The position numbers and the translations under genes were made by a program. A stretch of DNA of 64,000 nucleotides from positions 1,612,001-1,676,000 of the forward strand of contig CM057060.1 in NCBI GenBank assembly GCA_029945375.1, given 5' to 3'. Below the pieces are notes generated by a model, which was given only the letters and a program-made list of their open reading frames with translations, ran no database searches and was not told the DNA's origin. Below are positions 1-12,545 of this stretch, in pieces. The stretch's first letter is position 1, and every line of letters starts with the position of its first letter. Origin of the DNA: Agaricus subrufescens. Its lineage: Eukaryota > Basidiomycota > Agaricomycetes > Agaricales > Agaricaceae.

Positions 1-2463
1 CTGTTGTCGCATATTTTGACTTGCCGCCTACATCGGGTAACGAGTTGACACGATTTGCCGCCGTGTGCGCGATTGGTACAGACGTTGTTCCCGTCCTCTG
101 GCACTGCAGCACTACGTCATTGAATACGACATACCACAAATCCTTCTTTCCTCCGATTCCTCCACTGCCCAATACATCACTCAACCTTTTGAAGGAAGAT
201 TTTCCCCTCACATTTTTGGCGATGGGAGGGGAGGATGATAATCTAGTTCCATTAGCTCCATTAGTTGCAGGATTGCAGAGTCTCTCTTCCAAAAGCACTC
301 TCGATGGTTTGGGTAACGCCAGTTGTCGAACGCGGTCAAGACCCTCGATGCGGGCAAAAACGTCCCGAGTCTTGTCTCGCTCCTCCTTCTGGATTTTCTC
401 GTCTTCAATGCTCCTCACTATGCTTTCCACCTCAGCGACCATGACCAATGTGCTTTCGTATTCGTAAGTGCTGGGATCCGTGTGATAGAGTAAGTTCTGG
501 AAGAGTAATGGGTATTTGAGAAGACGTTGAAAGGGCTTTGAAAGGGTGATGGCGAGCCCAGTTTCACCCTTCGCCGAGGCTGATTCTTCAAGGCTCTGAA
601 GCACCTTGCAGACTTTTTGCCAATCTCCGGCATCCTGTTTCTTTGGCTTTTTGTTGGTCGTGTTACTGAGTGCTGCATCAACTTGTTCCAGGGCCCTCTC
701 CAAATGTAGAACATATGTAGCATAACCATGAAAGATGTCGGACTAAAAAAGAAATCAACTTCCTTTGACTGAATGTTGAAATGACGAGATTACTTACGTT
801 GGAAACAAAGACGTCTGCTAGTGACCTGACTAAGGGAAACTGATCATCGTAACGCCTCTTGAGGGCATCGGACAGTCTTTTATGGCCATCGAAGACGCCT
901 CCATCAATAACCTCGAGGCAGATGCGCAAGTCTTCAGGTAGTTGATGCGGTGGTATTGCGGAATCGCCGAGAAGGGTCGCCGAAGTCACTTGGCTCTTTC
1001 TGAATTTTCGTAGGACGCCAGCCCGCTGAGCCGCACTCTCACTCGACTTTCTCTCTCGGTCCATCTCCATGATTACAGATTGCCTGTTCAAAGATTGAGT
1101 GGAGGCCGCAGCGCCATTCCGACCAGGTGGAGGGAGCGAGTGCTGCGATCGGGAGGGAAACGGCACATTTGTCCCGGCCCGAATAGAAGTCCGAGTAGCT
1201 GTTGAACGATAAGGCGAACGAGGGTGATTGTGCTTTGAGGTGTCATGTGAAGTAGTGGAGCGTTTCGTAGTGTATGCCCTCGGAATATCGTCGTCTTCTT
1301 CGTCATCTTCAGTCAAGCAATCGTCGATATTGGGCGTTTCGGCTGTCTTTCGAACTGAAGATGACCCCGAGGGTTGCCCGAGGGATGGAGTCGGTGACAT
1401 GTAACGAGCAGCAATGGGTGGCAAGTCCTCTGCAGATTCGACAGGAGAGTCCGAGCGATAGTAATCATAGTCTACGGTAGGGCTGGAGGCAGAGGGGTGG
1501 GAAGCATTCGTGGAAAACGGATGAAGGAGAGGGTCAATGAAGGTTTCTTTCATCTTTATTAGTTCTTGTACGTATCTAAAACCGATATCAACGAATCTCC
1601 CAGACTGGTGGACATCGAATTCCATACCTGTCCTCGCTAGAGATGATTTCGAAAAGAACTTCCTGACGCGTCCGTTCGCGCGACCCGATATTGGAAACGA
1701 GATCCTCTTCGGTGACTTCGCTCCAAGAAGTTGCGGCCAGAATTTTGCTGGGGTTGGTCTGCCCGGACATGGTTGAATAGGGAGTGGGAGAGCGCAAGGA
1801 CTGGGCAGAGACGACGTCACGCTGGAGGTAGGGGGAGGTGGCACGGGTGGATGATGCCTTGATGGCTGTGCGAGTGGAAACATCTACTTTGGAGGACGAG
1901 GCGACAGGAGGGCCCATGGGGGGGCGGGGCTTGTCGACATGAGTGGCCTGGAAGCGCGAGACAGAGGTCTTGAGGGGAGGAGAAGCCGGGGGTCGGTCTA
2001 CGGGTGGGGTTTCTGGAAGATCGCGTTCGAAAATGGCGGTTCCCGGGGTGGAGGGGGGCGAGATGAAGGCGACTTTTTTGGGGATGTCTGTGTTGGTGGT
2101 GTTCGAGGTGCTGGAGGCGGTGCCCGAGGTGGCCTTGCGGGAGATGGCGGGCGGGGCCTCGAGATCAGGGGCTGGGGCGAGGAGCGGCAGGTGCGGCGAG
2201 GCCGGGGGATCGGGCGGCGGCGACGACGGGCCGGAGGAGGCGGAGGACGGCGCAGAGTCGAGGGCCGCGGGGGCGCGCGGAGGGGAGAGCTGGGCGGCAA
2301 AGGAGGGGTGGGCGAGTTCGGGGAGCGGCTTGAAGGGCGGCAGAGCGGCGGGCGGCTCCGGGGCCGAGCGGGGCGGGTGCGGCGGCGGCCACTGCTTGAA
2401 CGGCTTGGGCTGGTCTTTTTCCTTCGTGCCGCCGAGATGGAGGCGGTGGAAAAAGGCCTTCAT
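1..2463 (-). CDS. RhoGEF (DH domain) protein, 3' end outside the window
   Basis: Exons 2463-1628, 1575-798 and 742 to beyond base 1, joined in one frame. Residues 1-260 are Pro/Ser-rich and look disordered. A Dbl-homology domain starts near residue 265 (RQEVLFEIISSEDRYVQEL), is interrupted by a Ser-rich insertion at about residues 300-490, then resumes (RICLEVIDGGVFDGHKRL) through DH helices containing KPFQRLLKYPLLFQNLL. A following segment (LWYVVFNDVVLQC) resembles the start of a PH domain. Family knowledge: DH-PH proteins exchange GDP for GTP on Rho/Cdc42 GTPases and act in polarity. The specific GTPase cannot be told. The start is the first ATG of the frame, giving MKAFFHRLHLGG; the frame stays open upstream, so the 5' end is not certain. 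The neighbouring methyltransferase gene starts 63 bp away on the other strand. Confidence 0.8.
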
Positions 2464-2526
2464 GCGGAGACGACGGTGGTGTGCAGAGAAAGAGGCTGCC
2501 CGCCAAACAGCGCCAAACAGCGTCTC
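2464..2526. promoter_or_regulatory. 63-bp divergent promoter between RhoGEF and methyltransferase
   Basis: The two start codons lie back to back with only 63 bp between them, too short for two independent core promoters with normal 5' UTRs. Transcription start sites probably lie inside each other's coding sequence. This is an inference from the gene models. Confidence 0.5.
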
Positions 2527-3428
2527 ATGCCTCCCGCGTGTCCAGCCCATGCCTCCAAGCACGTCGCCCTCCTCGCCGCCCCCGTCCACCACGCCACCCT
2601 CCTCCTCGCCCAGCGCCAGGACGGCCGGGCCAACGGCACCGCCCTCTGGCTCGGCGCCCAGTGTCTCGCCGCCTTCCTCGCCGAGGCCCACCCCCGGTAT
2701 CGATCGGCCCAGCCTACCCCCAAGGCCATAGAGCTGGGCAGCGGCATCGGCCTGACTGCGTGCGCCCCCCATCTCCACGGCTTTTTTCTCCGCGCCCATG
2801 CATTGCCCCCCGCAGCCTGTCCCTGACCGCCCTGGGCTGGAATGTCCTCGCGACCGATATCTCCTTGGTCATCACTTCTGTTTTGGACCCCAATGTCCGG
2901 AATAACTACCATGTGCTCCCCCCAGGGTCTGGTCACATCCAGCTTGCCGAGCTTGACTGGCTCGTCCCCCCCAACCTCTGGAGGTGGGATCACCCTGACA
3001 TCATTGCCTCGCCCTCTCTGACGGCCGTATCACCGTCCCCCGGCCTTCGAGAACCCCTTCTCCCCCCTCCCTATGATCTCATATGCACCGCTGACACCAT
3101 TTATGATCCTGCCCTCCTCACTCCTCTCCTCAGGTCCCTGCACTCACTCAGCTCCCTCTCCGCGGCCGCCTCTCCCTCCCACCGCCCCCCTCCCGTTCTC
3201 GTCTGCATCGAGCGCCGCGACCCCGCCCTCGTCGACCGCTTCTTTCACGAAGCAGCGACCACCTGGCACTTCCAGACTGAACGTATCCCTCACAGGAAAT
3301 TTTCTAAAACAATCAAGAAGCACTACCCTGACTGGTCCAAAGAAGATTGGGAAGGTGTCGAATTGTGGAAGCTGATCCTCATCACAAGTCCAAGATCCGT
3401 GGACGAATGCGAGTTCGCAGCAAAATAG
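2527..3428 (+). CDS. METTL21/EFM6-type protein lysine methyltransferase
   Basis: Two exons, 2527-2759 and 2816-3428, giving 281 residues. The intron falls in SAM-binding motif I, and splicing restores ELGSGIGLTALSLTALGW, followed by the acidic motif LATDI. The later motif ICTADTIYDP is the post-I/II signature of Methyltransf_16 (FAM86/METTL21) enzymes, a seven-beta-strand SAM-dependent class that methylates lysines on translation factors or chaperones. The C-terminal half (VLVCIERRDPALVDRFF) also fits. Yeast EFM6 is the closest relative I recall, but orthology is an inference. Start chosen at the first ATG of the frame after the upstream stop-rich region. It is divergent from the RhoGEF gene, and the two 5' UTRs very probably overlap or share one bidirectional promoter. 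Confidence 0.75.
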
Positions 3429-3638
3429 TCATTAGATGTCGTCACTGAATACTATTCCTTCATTCCGATAACAAGCTTTCTCCTCGCTCGTACCTGCTTT
3501 TGATGTCCTCGGCGTACGTTAGTTTTGTAAATCTTCGTCATTGATCAGAATCATCATCAAGGGTCTTGCATCATTGTGACGTCCCATTTCCACCTTCTTC
3601 CTCCAATTCTGCCTCTTCTCTCCGTGTAGAGACGAGTC

Positions 3639-4381
3639 TCAGGGTCCTATCAAAGCCATGGCTGGACTGAGTGAGATTGCAGGAATCAGTAGTCTATTCT
3701 TTTTCTCTTCCTCCACGGAACGATCACGAACCAGATCTTTCCACGTTTCTTCTTCGTCATTCTCCGTCTGAAGTTGGTAAATTTGCATGAATCCCTTGAA
3801 CCTGCTCATCACCACACACCAACATCGGTGATTTCATCGATCATAGCACCCCAAAAGGAGAACCGCAAGGGAAAAGAACAACATTAGTTCATTGGTTCTC
3901 CGACTACTCTGAACCAGTAACAGACGCACGTCAGTCCGCCATCGTCTGTCACATCCAGAAATTCGACCAGTTCGTCTTTCGTTTCCTGACTAAAGGGTGC
4001 CCCATTTGTATCTTGAGCCCATGCATCCAAGCCTTCAGGAGAAAGAAAGGCATTTGCGGGTGGCGTTAGCAGAACCGTACGACCAGAACCATCGGCGCTG
4101 TGGGGAGCATGTGCCTGGGGATGTGGTGGGGAGCAGTATTTTGCGAATATGTGTTTCAGACAGGTCTCGAGCTTTATTATTATATGAATCCGATGAGTGC
4201 TGTGAATTCCTAGGCGCGGAGCCGAGTGCTGGGATTGACTGACCTCATCAGAAATTATACCTTCGTCATCCAGGAGCTGGACATTGGTTTCCGTGTTCCT
4301 TCGTCCCTGGATTGAGGATGGCTCTGGGGTCTCGGGGCGAGGGCTGCCCGCGTCAAAGTCGAATCCAGTGCCCATCGACAT
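3639..4381 (-). CDS. Small acidic EF-hand-like protein, function unknown
   Basis: Three exons, 4381-4244, 4171-3930 and 3801-3639, giving 180 residues in a continuous frame. The N-terminus (about 40 residues) is polar and Pro-rich. The middle has a helix LKHIFAKYC, a stretch LLTPPANAFLSPEGLDAW, and a degenerate EF-hand loop DVTDDGGLTFKGF, in which loop position 12 is Gly rather than Glu. It continues MQIYQLQTENDEEETWKDL. The last motif resembles the EF-hand-associated segment of Miro GTPases (GLTLxGFLxL...TTW), but no GTPase domain is present. Probably a conserved fungal protein of unknown role. Start codons of this gene and PRP28 are 96 bp apart and divergent. The acceptor of intron 1 has an in-frame alternative six bases downstream. 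Confidence 0.65.
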
Positions 4382-4477
4382 GACTGCTGCACATCCATTT
4401 CATCAATATGGAAATCATCATTATTTCGGTTGATCACGTGCCCTGACTCCTTTTGAGTCTCCTTCCCCATTGCCCCC

Positions 4478-7285
4478 ATGGCCTCGAGTCGCTCAGAGCC
4501 TCTCTCCATAGAAACTCTCCTACAGAAACAGCGTGAGGAGAAAGAGGCCGCTGCAAAGGTAGAGTAAGTTACTTTTATCCCTTTGGCCCTTTATTCAATC
4601 CGAGCCAGCCTAAATTCTTGACAAAGGAAGAACGAGCCAAAATCGCCATTGCTAAGCGGGCTCAAGAAATCCAACAACAAAAGGTACGAGATGAAGCCGT
4701 TCGGAAAGACAAGGAAGCTCTGGAACGCGAAGCAGAAGAGCTTGCTGCCAAAGAACGTAACTACAGATACGGTAGTTCTCGATGTGGGTTTTCTCTCTGT
4801 ATCTCACCCACACCTTGTCATGACCCGTGTGTGTGTAGATGACGACAGGCATTCCAATTTAGACCGTGATAGAGATACCAGGGATCGTTATAGTAAGCGG
4901 GATCGAGACAACAGAGGTCGAGCTGCTCCACCGCCACCCCCTGCCGACGACCGTCGTCGCGACAGCTATCAGAACGTACCCACTGGTCCTCGGGCAGACC
5001 GAGGGAAGGGTACGCCCAACAGCTCTCATGATCATACACCATCTTCTTCTATGCCACCGCCACCCGTGCCAAACCATAACGGTAACGGGTCTTTACCCGA
5101 TTCATCACAACCATATGTACCGCCCATGTCAGATAATGACCTTACCGCCATTCGATCTCGGTATCTCGGAGTGGACAAGAAGAAGCGCAAGATAAGAAAG
5201 ATGAATGACAGGAAGTTCGTCTTTGATTGGGATGCTCAGGATGATACATTTGCTGAGGACTCCCCGGTGGCAGTAGGGAGTAACCGACAAGGCGCTCAAA
5301 TCATGTTTGGCAGGGGCCACTTGGCGGGCATGGATGATAACAGTGGGCCAGTTGTGAGAAGAGTGCCAGGAGGAGATAACTTGGCTGACGCCATGGAGCG
5401 GAGGAAAGCCACCAAGGTTGGCATTGATGAAAGGCATTGGACTGAAAAACCTCTCGGTGAGATGAAAGAGCGCGACTGGCGTATATTCCGCGAAGACTTT
5501 AGTATTTCCGCCAGAGGTATGTTTCCCCCATCTTTTGGCACTTTTTGTGGCCTCCGTCTCATTGTTCGAATATAGGTGGCAACATCCCCCACCCACTTAG
5601 GTCATGGAGAGAATCTCAAATCCCTGAATCTATAATTGAATGTATCGACCGTATTGGCTACAAAGAACCCTCGCCCATTCAAAGACAGGCCATCCCAATT
5701 GGTCTACAAAATCGTGATATCATAGGTATAGCCGAAACAGGTAATATTGGTTCATTCATGCTACGTATCCGGAGCACTCAACCGCTGTATAGGTTCGGGT
5801 AAAACGGCTGCTTTTGTGATTCCTATGCTCGCTTTTATTGGCAACCTACCGCTATTTACGGATGACAACCGACATTTGGGGCCATATTCATTGATCCTCG
5901 CTCCCACCCGTGAATTAGCTCAACAGATTGAGAGTGAAGCGCGCAAGTTTGCTGGACCATTAGGGTACAAGTGTGTCTCAATCGTTGGAGGGGTAAGTTG
6001 ATATATTGGTTTGATGGACGTCTACTAAATTAGTTCTCCAAACATTTAGCGTTCTGTCGAGGAGCAACAATTTAATCTACGTGAAGGTGCTGAAATTGTG
6101 ATAGCAACACCGGGTCGTCTCAAGGATGTAATTGAGCGACATGTTCTCGTTCTTTCACAATGCCGGTATGTGGTAATGGACGAAGCCGATCGAATGGTCA
6201 ATCTCGGTTTTGAAGCGGACTTGACGTTCATTCTGGATGCCTTACCAGCTGAAACTATGCAGGGTGAGGACCCTGGCGAGCAGATGGACGTTGATGGCGA
6301 GACTTTGATAAAGAAAGGTCGAACTCGTGTTACTACTCTATTCTCGGCGACTATGCCACCGGCTGTTGAGCGTCTGGCCAGAAAATACCTGAAGAAGCCC
6401 GCTGTCATTACCATAGGTGAAGCTGGTCGCGCGGTTGACACGGTTGAACAACGAGTTGAATTCATCAATGGAGACGAAAAGAAGAAGTAAGTGGTCATAT
6501 GGATATGCTTAATTTAGACTGACCAATGCCAAAATTAGGATACGTCTACTGGAAATACTCAACAGTAATCAGTATTCGCCACCTATCATTGTATTTGTAA
6601 ATCAAAAGAAAACGGCCGATATGGTTGCCAAAGACCTGTCCCGGGCAGGAGTAAGTCCTGCTGCGCTCCGCAGTCACAAGCCTCTTGGCTAACTATTCAT
6701 TCCAGTGGAATGCGGCAACTCTACATTCTGGTAAAAACCAAGAACAAAGAGAAGCATCTTTGCAATCTTTGCGCAATGGCGAATCAGATGTTCTGGTGGC
6801 GACAGACTTGGCTGGGCGTGGTATTGATGTACAAGATGTCAGCCTCGTGATCAACTTCCAGATGGCGAATACAATTGAGGGTTATGTCCACCGTATCGGT
6901 ACGCTTCATTTGTATCTTCTGCGTAAACAACGGGCTCGGTGTTCATCTTCGTGTTCTAGGCCGTACGGGTCGTGCTGGGAAAATGGGCATTGCTATTACC
7001 TTCCTAACCAATGATGATGACGAAGTCATGTGCGTGAAGTCATCATTTGCCATGCCATTGTCAACTAATACCACGCTATTTTTTCTTCACATTAGGTACG
7101 ACCTCAAGCAAGGTGAGTTCCTGAGAGGTTTGTTGAAATGAATTGAAAGCTGATTGTCACTTTATACAGAAATCTCGAAGAGTCCTGTATCAAAAGTTCC
7201 AATTGAGCTTGCCAAGCATGAAGCTGCCCAGCACAAAGTTTCGCGGGAGATGAAAAGGAAACGTGATGCCGAAGATCAAGGCTAG
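4478..7285 (+). CDS. PRP28: Pre-mRNA-splicing DEAD-box helicase Prp28 (DDX23)
   Basis: Eleven exons: 4478-4558, 4609-4771, 4839-5516, 5576-5740, 5793-5992, 6050-6486, 6539-6650, 6706-6898, 6960-7029, 7096-7112, 7170-7285; 743 residues. Prp28 displaces U1 from the 5' splice site as U6 pairs during spliceosome activation. The N-terminus has the [10 protein letters not shown] motif shared with human DDX23, then an Arg/Asp-rich region and [14 protein letters not shown]. The helicase core shows the Q-motif ([13 protein letters not shown]), Walker A AETGSGKT (about residue 362), [10 protein letters not shown], the DEAD box VVMDEADRM (about 472), SAT (about 528), DLAGRGID and [11 protein letters not shown] (about 676). 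Every intron lies where translation would otherwise break a conserved motif. Exon 10 is only 17 nt. Transcribed divergently from the EF-hand-like gene. Confidence 0.95.
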
Positions 7286-10200
7286 GTTCGAACTTGGGGA
7301 TATCTCTTAGTATCACCGCCTTCCATATATGCTATATAAGTGTGGTCTGTCCTTGTCTCTTGACATGCTATGCACGCTATCATGCTTGGCCTTTGCCACC
7401 GCGAGTTTTTCGGCCGTTTCCAAGCTGTTACCAAGTCTTTTAAGCCGTTTCCAAGTCTCCCAAGCATCTCTTAGCGTCTTGATCCACGTTATCAAGGGGG
7501 GTTACTAGTGCCGCCTCCAAAAGCTGATCGGAAGAACGTGAGCCCAAGCATCCGTGATAATGTTCGATCCCGATCTAAACTACCGGTTCGCAGTTCGGCC
7601 GACTGGCTTGAGCTATTTCTTTTTTCAGTTGATGCCGGTTTGATAGCGCCCCGAAATCGGCTGAAATGTTAGCCAAGCCGAGGCAAAGCCTTCGGACCGG
7701 TGTTACGGGGTTGACGTGCATGGTGCATGCGCATGATATACTCAGGTTTGTTGAACTGATTGCATGAAAACAAACTCCTTTGGAGAAACTTTGTACAAAG
7801 TCTATTCTGCGCCCTTGCTCTCTGTAACTTAAGGTTGTCTCCACTGAGTGCATTATCATCTTTTGAAAATAGGTCATACTTCATAGTGCCCCCCGGGTGA
7901 CCTATTTCTGTAAAAAGACAAGGTCGCTCCAATGGTTATCCACGGCCACGCCGCCATGAGCGTGAGATATCAATTCTTTTTTGCATGGGGGAAACATCAT
8001 CAAAAACTTCATTTTGAAACTTGGATACTTGGCAGCAAGAGAACAACGAATTGTCGGACTGTAGCCGAAACCTTAGAATAATCTACATGTGTCTAATTAT
8101 TGTATCCTTGGATATTGATCAATAATTGATCGTTGGGCTGTACTACTGGCCCTTAGTGTTGTTTTAATTATAGATTATTTTTTACCCCACTATGATGATG
8201 TGGTACCCACACCCCCACCCCTCATTCCCCCCTCCCCCCCCTCCGAGCGCTCAGCATCATCAAGTGCGGCAAAATAAAATCATCATCATCATCAGGTGGG
8301 AAAATATCTATGTCCATTGCGTCACTTCCGTTGTCTCAGTTAGCGACTCGTATTGCCAAAAGCTTGGTTACGGAAACGCTTATGTTGAACGTTTTGCAAG
8401 TGGAACATGTACCCATTGGGTGGGGCATCCTAAAAAAGAGTTTCTGGGCGGTGCACAAATGCGGGAATGAATGAACATGGATGTTTTTGTACAATAGGGT
8501 TTTTTTTTTTTTATGAACGACAAGGCCGCGGCATAAGAGAGCAGGTGGCGCAGATGTTGAACGTTGGGAATGATATGTAGGAACGGAGATCAGAGCGAGG
8601 AGGTAAGTATAAGGTATGAGACTCCGCACTAACTCCCTCCCTGATATTAATATAACTTTATGATTGGTGCAGCTACAGCCCTCGGGTGTAGACGCGACAA
8701 GACATGACAATGATGCAGAGTACACCGAGATGAGTATATATGATTTGACTGATAATCATCCGATGTTATATCGCTCGTACAGGTAGTAACCGAAGATGAA
8801 TTACAGTTCAGTACTCAGCTACAGCAACACATGCAATCCACTTGTACGGGCGCGATCGTAAGTGAAAACACTGCGTTTGGTTACATTACCACCTCAACGT
8901 TTTGATGGCCCCTATACATACGAATGTGTGTGTGTGTGTCTGTTTTGTTTTTTTTTTTTTGGGAGAAGTGTGTATACATTCTATACATTCTTAACTCCTT
9001 TCAGATCGATTTATCACGATGCCGTCCGAGTTTTTCCCTGGATGCCCCTTTTGTCTCTTATGATAAGGCTCAACCTCCTATCATCGGGAAGTGAAAAATG
9101 TACCTGCGGCCTGCTCGCGGCAAAACGGGTTTCAAACAGGATACATTCTTAACGATTGTATTTGTCGGAAAAAAACTTTTCATTTTTCTGATAGATTTTC
9201 TACCATTTTGACTTGGGAATGCATTTTCCGATTGCAAACCTGCCATGGACGTGTTGTCCGGTTTCCTCCCTTCCACCCCACCTTATCACACTCCTTTATT
9301 TTCGCTAAGGACGCCGAATGTACAGTCTAATATAAAACAACCACAGGTCACCGGTCAGTTGACACTCAACGTAACTCACGCTCCGCACAGTTGTGTATTG
9401 AGCTTTCACACGCCGGGCCATCAAAATATTGTGAGAGCGGCGAATGCAAGTGTAGAAGAGGCATGATCATGTCAATGCATTCTTACAGTTACTTTTTGTT
9501 GAACTGTCATCGAATTGCCAAAAGCCCTCTTGGAGTCAGGGACGATTAAATTGAATCGGATCACGGCAACTAGTCTGCTAAGTCTGAGCTTCGCACCAGC
9601 CCCTTCATTAGTGTTCTATGTGGCAATGTATCTACGTACATTGTACGAGTAAAACATACTTAATCAAGAGACCTTTTTAAACTTCAATCCAGACATCATA
9701 CACACACACACTACTATTCGACTTCTTCTGATTGACATTGGGCATCTTGACTAAAAACTCAACGGGGCAGGCACGGCGGCTCGCCTCAAGCCGAACTCCT
9801 CTTGCCGCGTTTTTTTGGCCAACAACAAAAGTAAATACATGTGACACACACCCCCCCTCCCCCCATCCAATCCCAATCCCAATCCCAATCCCAACCCAAA
9901 TGCGATTCGGTTTGCTTTCAATTTTCGATCATCCGCCGGCATTGCTTCCGGGCGGCGCCTCTTCTCACAAAGCTAAGACAATACATACGAGCCGTTGAAC
10001 CTAAAAGATAACATGGAATCACGCCTTCGCTGCTCATAACTTCGGATCTTCCAGTAAAATCTCGATCGTAGGACGGGCCAAGGCTAAACGAATTTTCATT
10101 ATTGGCGCCTAGAGAACACGATGAAAGCGTATTGTGATCCATGACTGTTACTGGCTGATTGATAACTTGGCGGCCTCGAGTAAAAGGAATCTCTCTCCTT

Positions 10201-12545
10201 GGGTACTTCGTAACCAATCGTTAAAAAAAAACATTCTAGTATTGTTGATTCGAGAAGGGCATGCCTGAGTTAATGAATGTCTGGAACCTTGAACCTCTAA
10301 ACGTTGTTGTTGTTCTTGTATTCGTGTCTTTGAGATACTGTATAGAGCTGCGGGCTTTAGCCTACTATATACAGTTCTCCGCTTGTGGGAGCTTGGTTTG
10401 GTATTTACTTTGCATCCTGCGATATGACATCGATATAGTGCCCAATATGTACGATACCCCTAGTTGGTGGCTGAAAAGAACTTTTTATAGTTTTTGGTAT
10501 TAGCTCAAGGCACTCTACCTCATTGCGACACCCGAAAATAACTGAACCCCGTCATTGAGTGCCCTTAAGCGTTCTTTCTTTACGGGGAGGATGCTCAGAG
10601 TTTTTGTTTTTTGTATTAGTGTTTTGCCGGTTAGACGGCCGCAGGGTATTTTTGTCTTCTCATGAAAGACTTCATGGTACTTGGCGAGTCCGGTCATGGG
10701 TTGGGGTGGGGAAACGCAGTCATGACATCACCAGTCTTCTAGGAGAGGGACCTTGGTTAACGAAGAATACACGTCGCGAGACGGCAATTGTTTTGAGCGG
10801 TATGTCTGCTTTGAGAAACGAATGGGGGAAGCTGCCCTTGGCAGAGCCATGGCAGAAATAACCTAAATTATTGACATGACCGACGAAGATCCCTCTATTA
10901 GTTGAAGACGGGAGACGGGATTGAGACAAGCTTTTTGTCTGGCATTGGTTGCCGGAGCACTTTAGAATTGGAGATCTCCTCTGGGTAAAAGCAAAACCCG
11001 TCCCGTTTGAAGCGGGAGTCCCCTGGTAGCTGTACAACGGTCCAGCACGTGTGTAAACACTCGGGACAGAGTATGATTGATGAGGACATCAACATCGACG
11101 ATCACTTTTTGCTACTCGTAAATCAGAAAAAGAAGAAAGATAGGCATATTGTATGACGTTTGAAAGAGGTAAGTTGGATAAGAAATCTGCTGGAGATAGA
11201 TAGCATTCGATACAAGTTGTGCTATTCTGAAGTTGGGTGCTATTCTGCATTGTACATGCCGCAAAGAGATATGTCGTATTCCTGATCCGCGTGAACCTAG
11301 GCGAGACCCTTGGTAGGGTGAAAGAATAATTGTGCTCGAAGGTTGAGAGGGGATATAAATGTCAAATTGGCATTTGGGAGGGATTACCGTATTGGCGTTT
11401 CAGAAATCAGGGCCATTCCCGGAGATTGTCTATGCACTTCATCGAAGCCAAGTGGAAGCCCTAAAAGCATCCTAGAGGCAAAAATAGCCACCTAGGTCCC
11501 TCTCCTTGTGTTGGGTACCTGCTGTGAGAGGCTTAGTCAGCCGGTTTGGGCTGACCCGCAATAAAAGTGATTGCCAGATGCGTGACAGTCATCGGCCATT
11601 TGTGTCGGAATCCCTGGCGCCATCTGGCATCAAGAGGAAAGATAAAAATAAGAGCGCAATTTTTGCTAATAGATACAAAACCGATGCAATGATGCTGTGG
11701 GCACGTAAGTAATATGACCGCTTTGGAAGCGTAAAAGTAATAATGCAGCCAGTGTTTAATTCTGGTTTGAATGGGAAGATGGAGATAGATGGCTTGGCCC
11801 TTGCTGGACATGTGCAGTGCGTGATCAGGAGTTGCTGATGGGCCCCCTGCGTTCATGCTTTCACCGGTTAGCGTCAAGGAGATAAATGTATTGGTTTCTC
11901 GCCAACAGACTAGCACGAATGATGCGTTTGCGTATTTACGGCTGGGGAGGGATGTGCAGGTGAGATAAGAGCTGGGTGGATTCTTCTGATGAGCCACCTG
12001 GGCGGGGCTCCACCGCTGGGCAGTTGCCCGAAAGGACGACTCCTGTTCGCAGGGGAAATACGATATTGCTTGCGAGCGATGGGCCACTGGTCGGGCTGGG
12101 AAAACTCGTTGTGCCGTTTCCCCAGGATGTCATGTGAGGCGCAACGGGTGATGGTGCTGGTGGACGACCGGCGAGCGAACGAGCAGGTCTGCGACAAGTG
12201 AACAGCAGCGCAAACAGCCCATGACGAGGGGAGGGCCCGTCACGGGCTAGCGAGGGTGGGGCGTTAGAAGACGCCTTGGCGGACGGGTGAGGGAGCAGAG
12301 GGAAGGCAAGGGCATCGGCGAGCTAAACTCCGCAGTGGCGAGTCGGAGTAGAGGTCGAGGATGCCGGCGGGGGGTGGGTTGCTGAGTCAGCAGGGGACGG
12401 GGCTGACCGGGTAGATGGGATCGGGGTGCCGAGGCGAGCCAGCTCGTGTGATTGTCGTCACATGGCGGCTGGGCCTTGGAGAAACAAATCCTGCTCACCC
12501 AATCCGCCGTCCACTGCCCCGCTTTCCTCTCCCTATATCTACCCC
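7286..12545. other. 5.3 kb interval with no supportable gene
   Basis: All open frames here are short, lack any recognised motif and do not join by introns into a plausible protein. The first 100-200 bases should hold the PRP28 3' UTR. The rest carries many low-complexity tracts: CCCCCACC/CCTCC runs near 8205-8240, an ATC triplet run near 8275-8295, poly-T near 8495-8510 and 8945-8962, a short GT run near 8925-8940, a CA run near 9700-9712 and a CCCAAT repeat at 9867-9897. No transposase, LTR pair or tRNA was recognised. It may be a long upstream regulatory region and 5' UTR of the kinase gene, a non-coding RNA locus, or decayed mobile DNA. Confidence 0.5.
9867..9897 (+). repeat. CCCAAT hexanucleotide microsatellite
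   Basis: About five tandem copies of CCCAAT, the last imperfect, preceded by a C-rich run. It lies in the gene-free interval upstream of the kinase. The unit contains CCAAT, the CBF/NF-Y core, but a tandem repeat is the simpler reading. Confidence 0.8.

Noticed and set aside
1939..2826. Two long + strand frames of about 260-295 codons opposite the RhoGEF and methyltransferase starts
   Set aside because: Gly/Arg- or Pro-rich antisense shadows of GC-rich coding exons, with no motif and no splice logic.
7555..7620. GTTCGATCCCG-like motif suggesting a tRNA B box
   Set aside because: No cloverleaf stems or A box at the expected distance on either strand.
8100..8800. Possible small mobile element in the AT-rich stretch
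   Set aside because: No terminal inverted repeats or target-site duplication could be identified by eye.
9700..9900. CA and CCCAAT repeats as possible telomere-like or origin sequence
   Set aside because: The unit is not the fungal telomere repeat TTAGGG/CCCTAA, and the copies are few; an ordinary microsatellite explains it.
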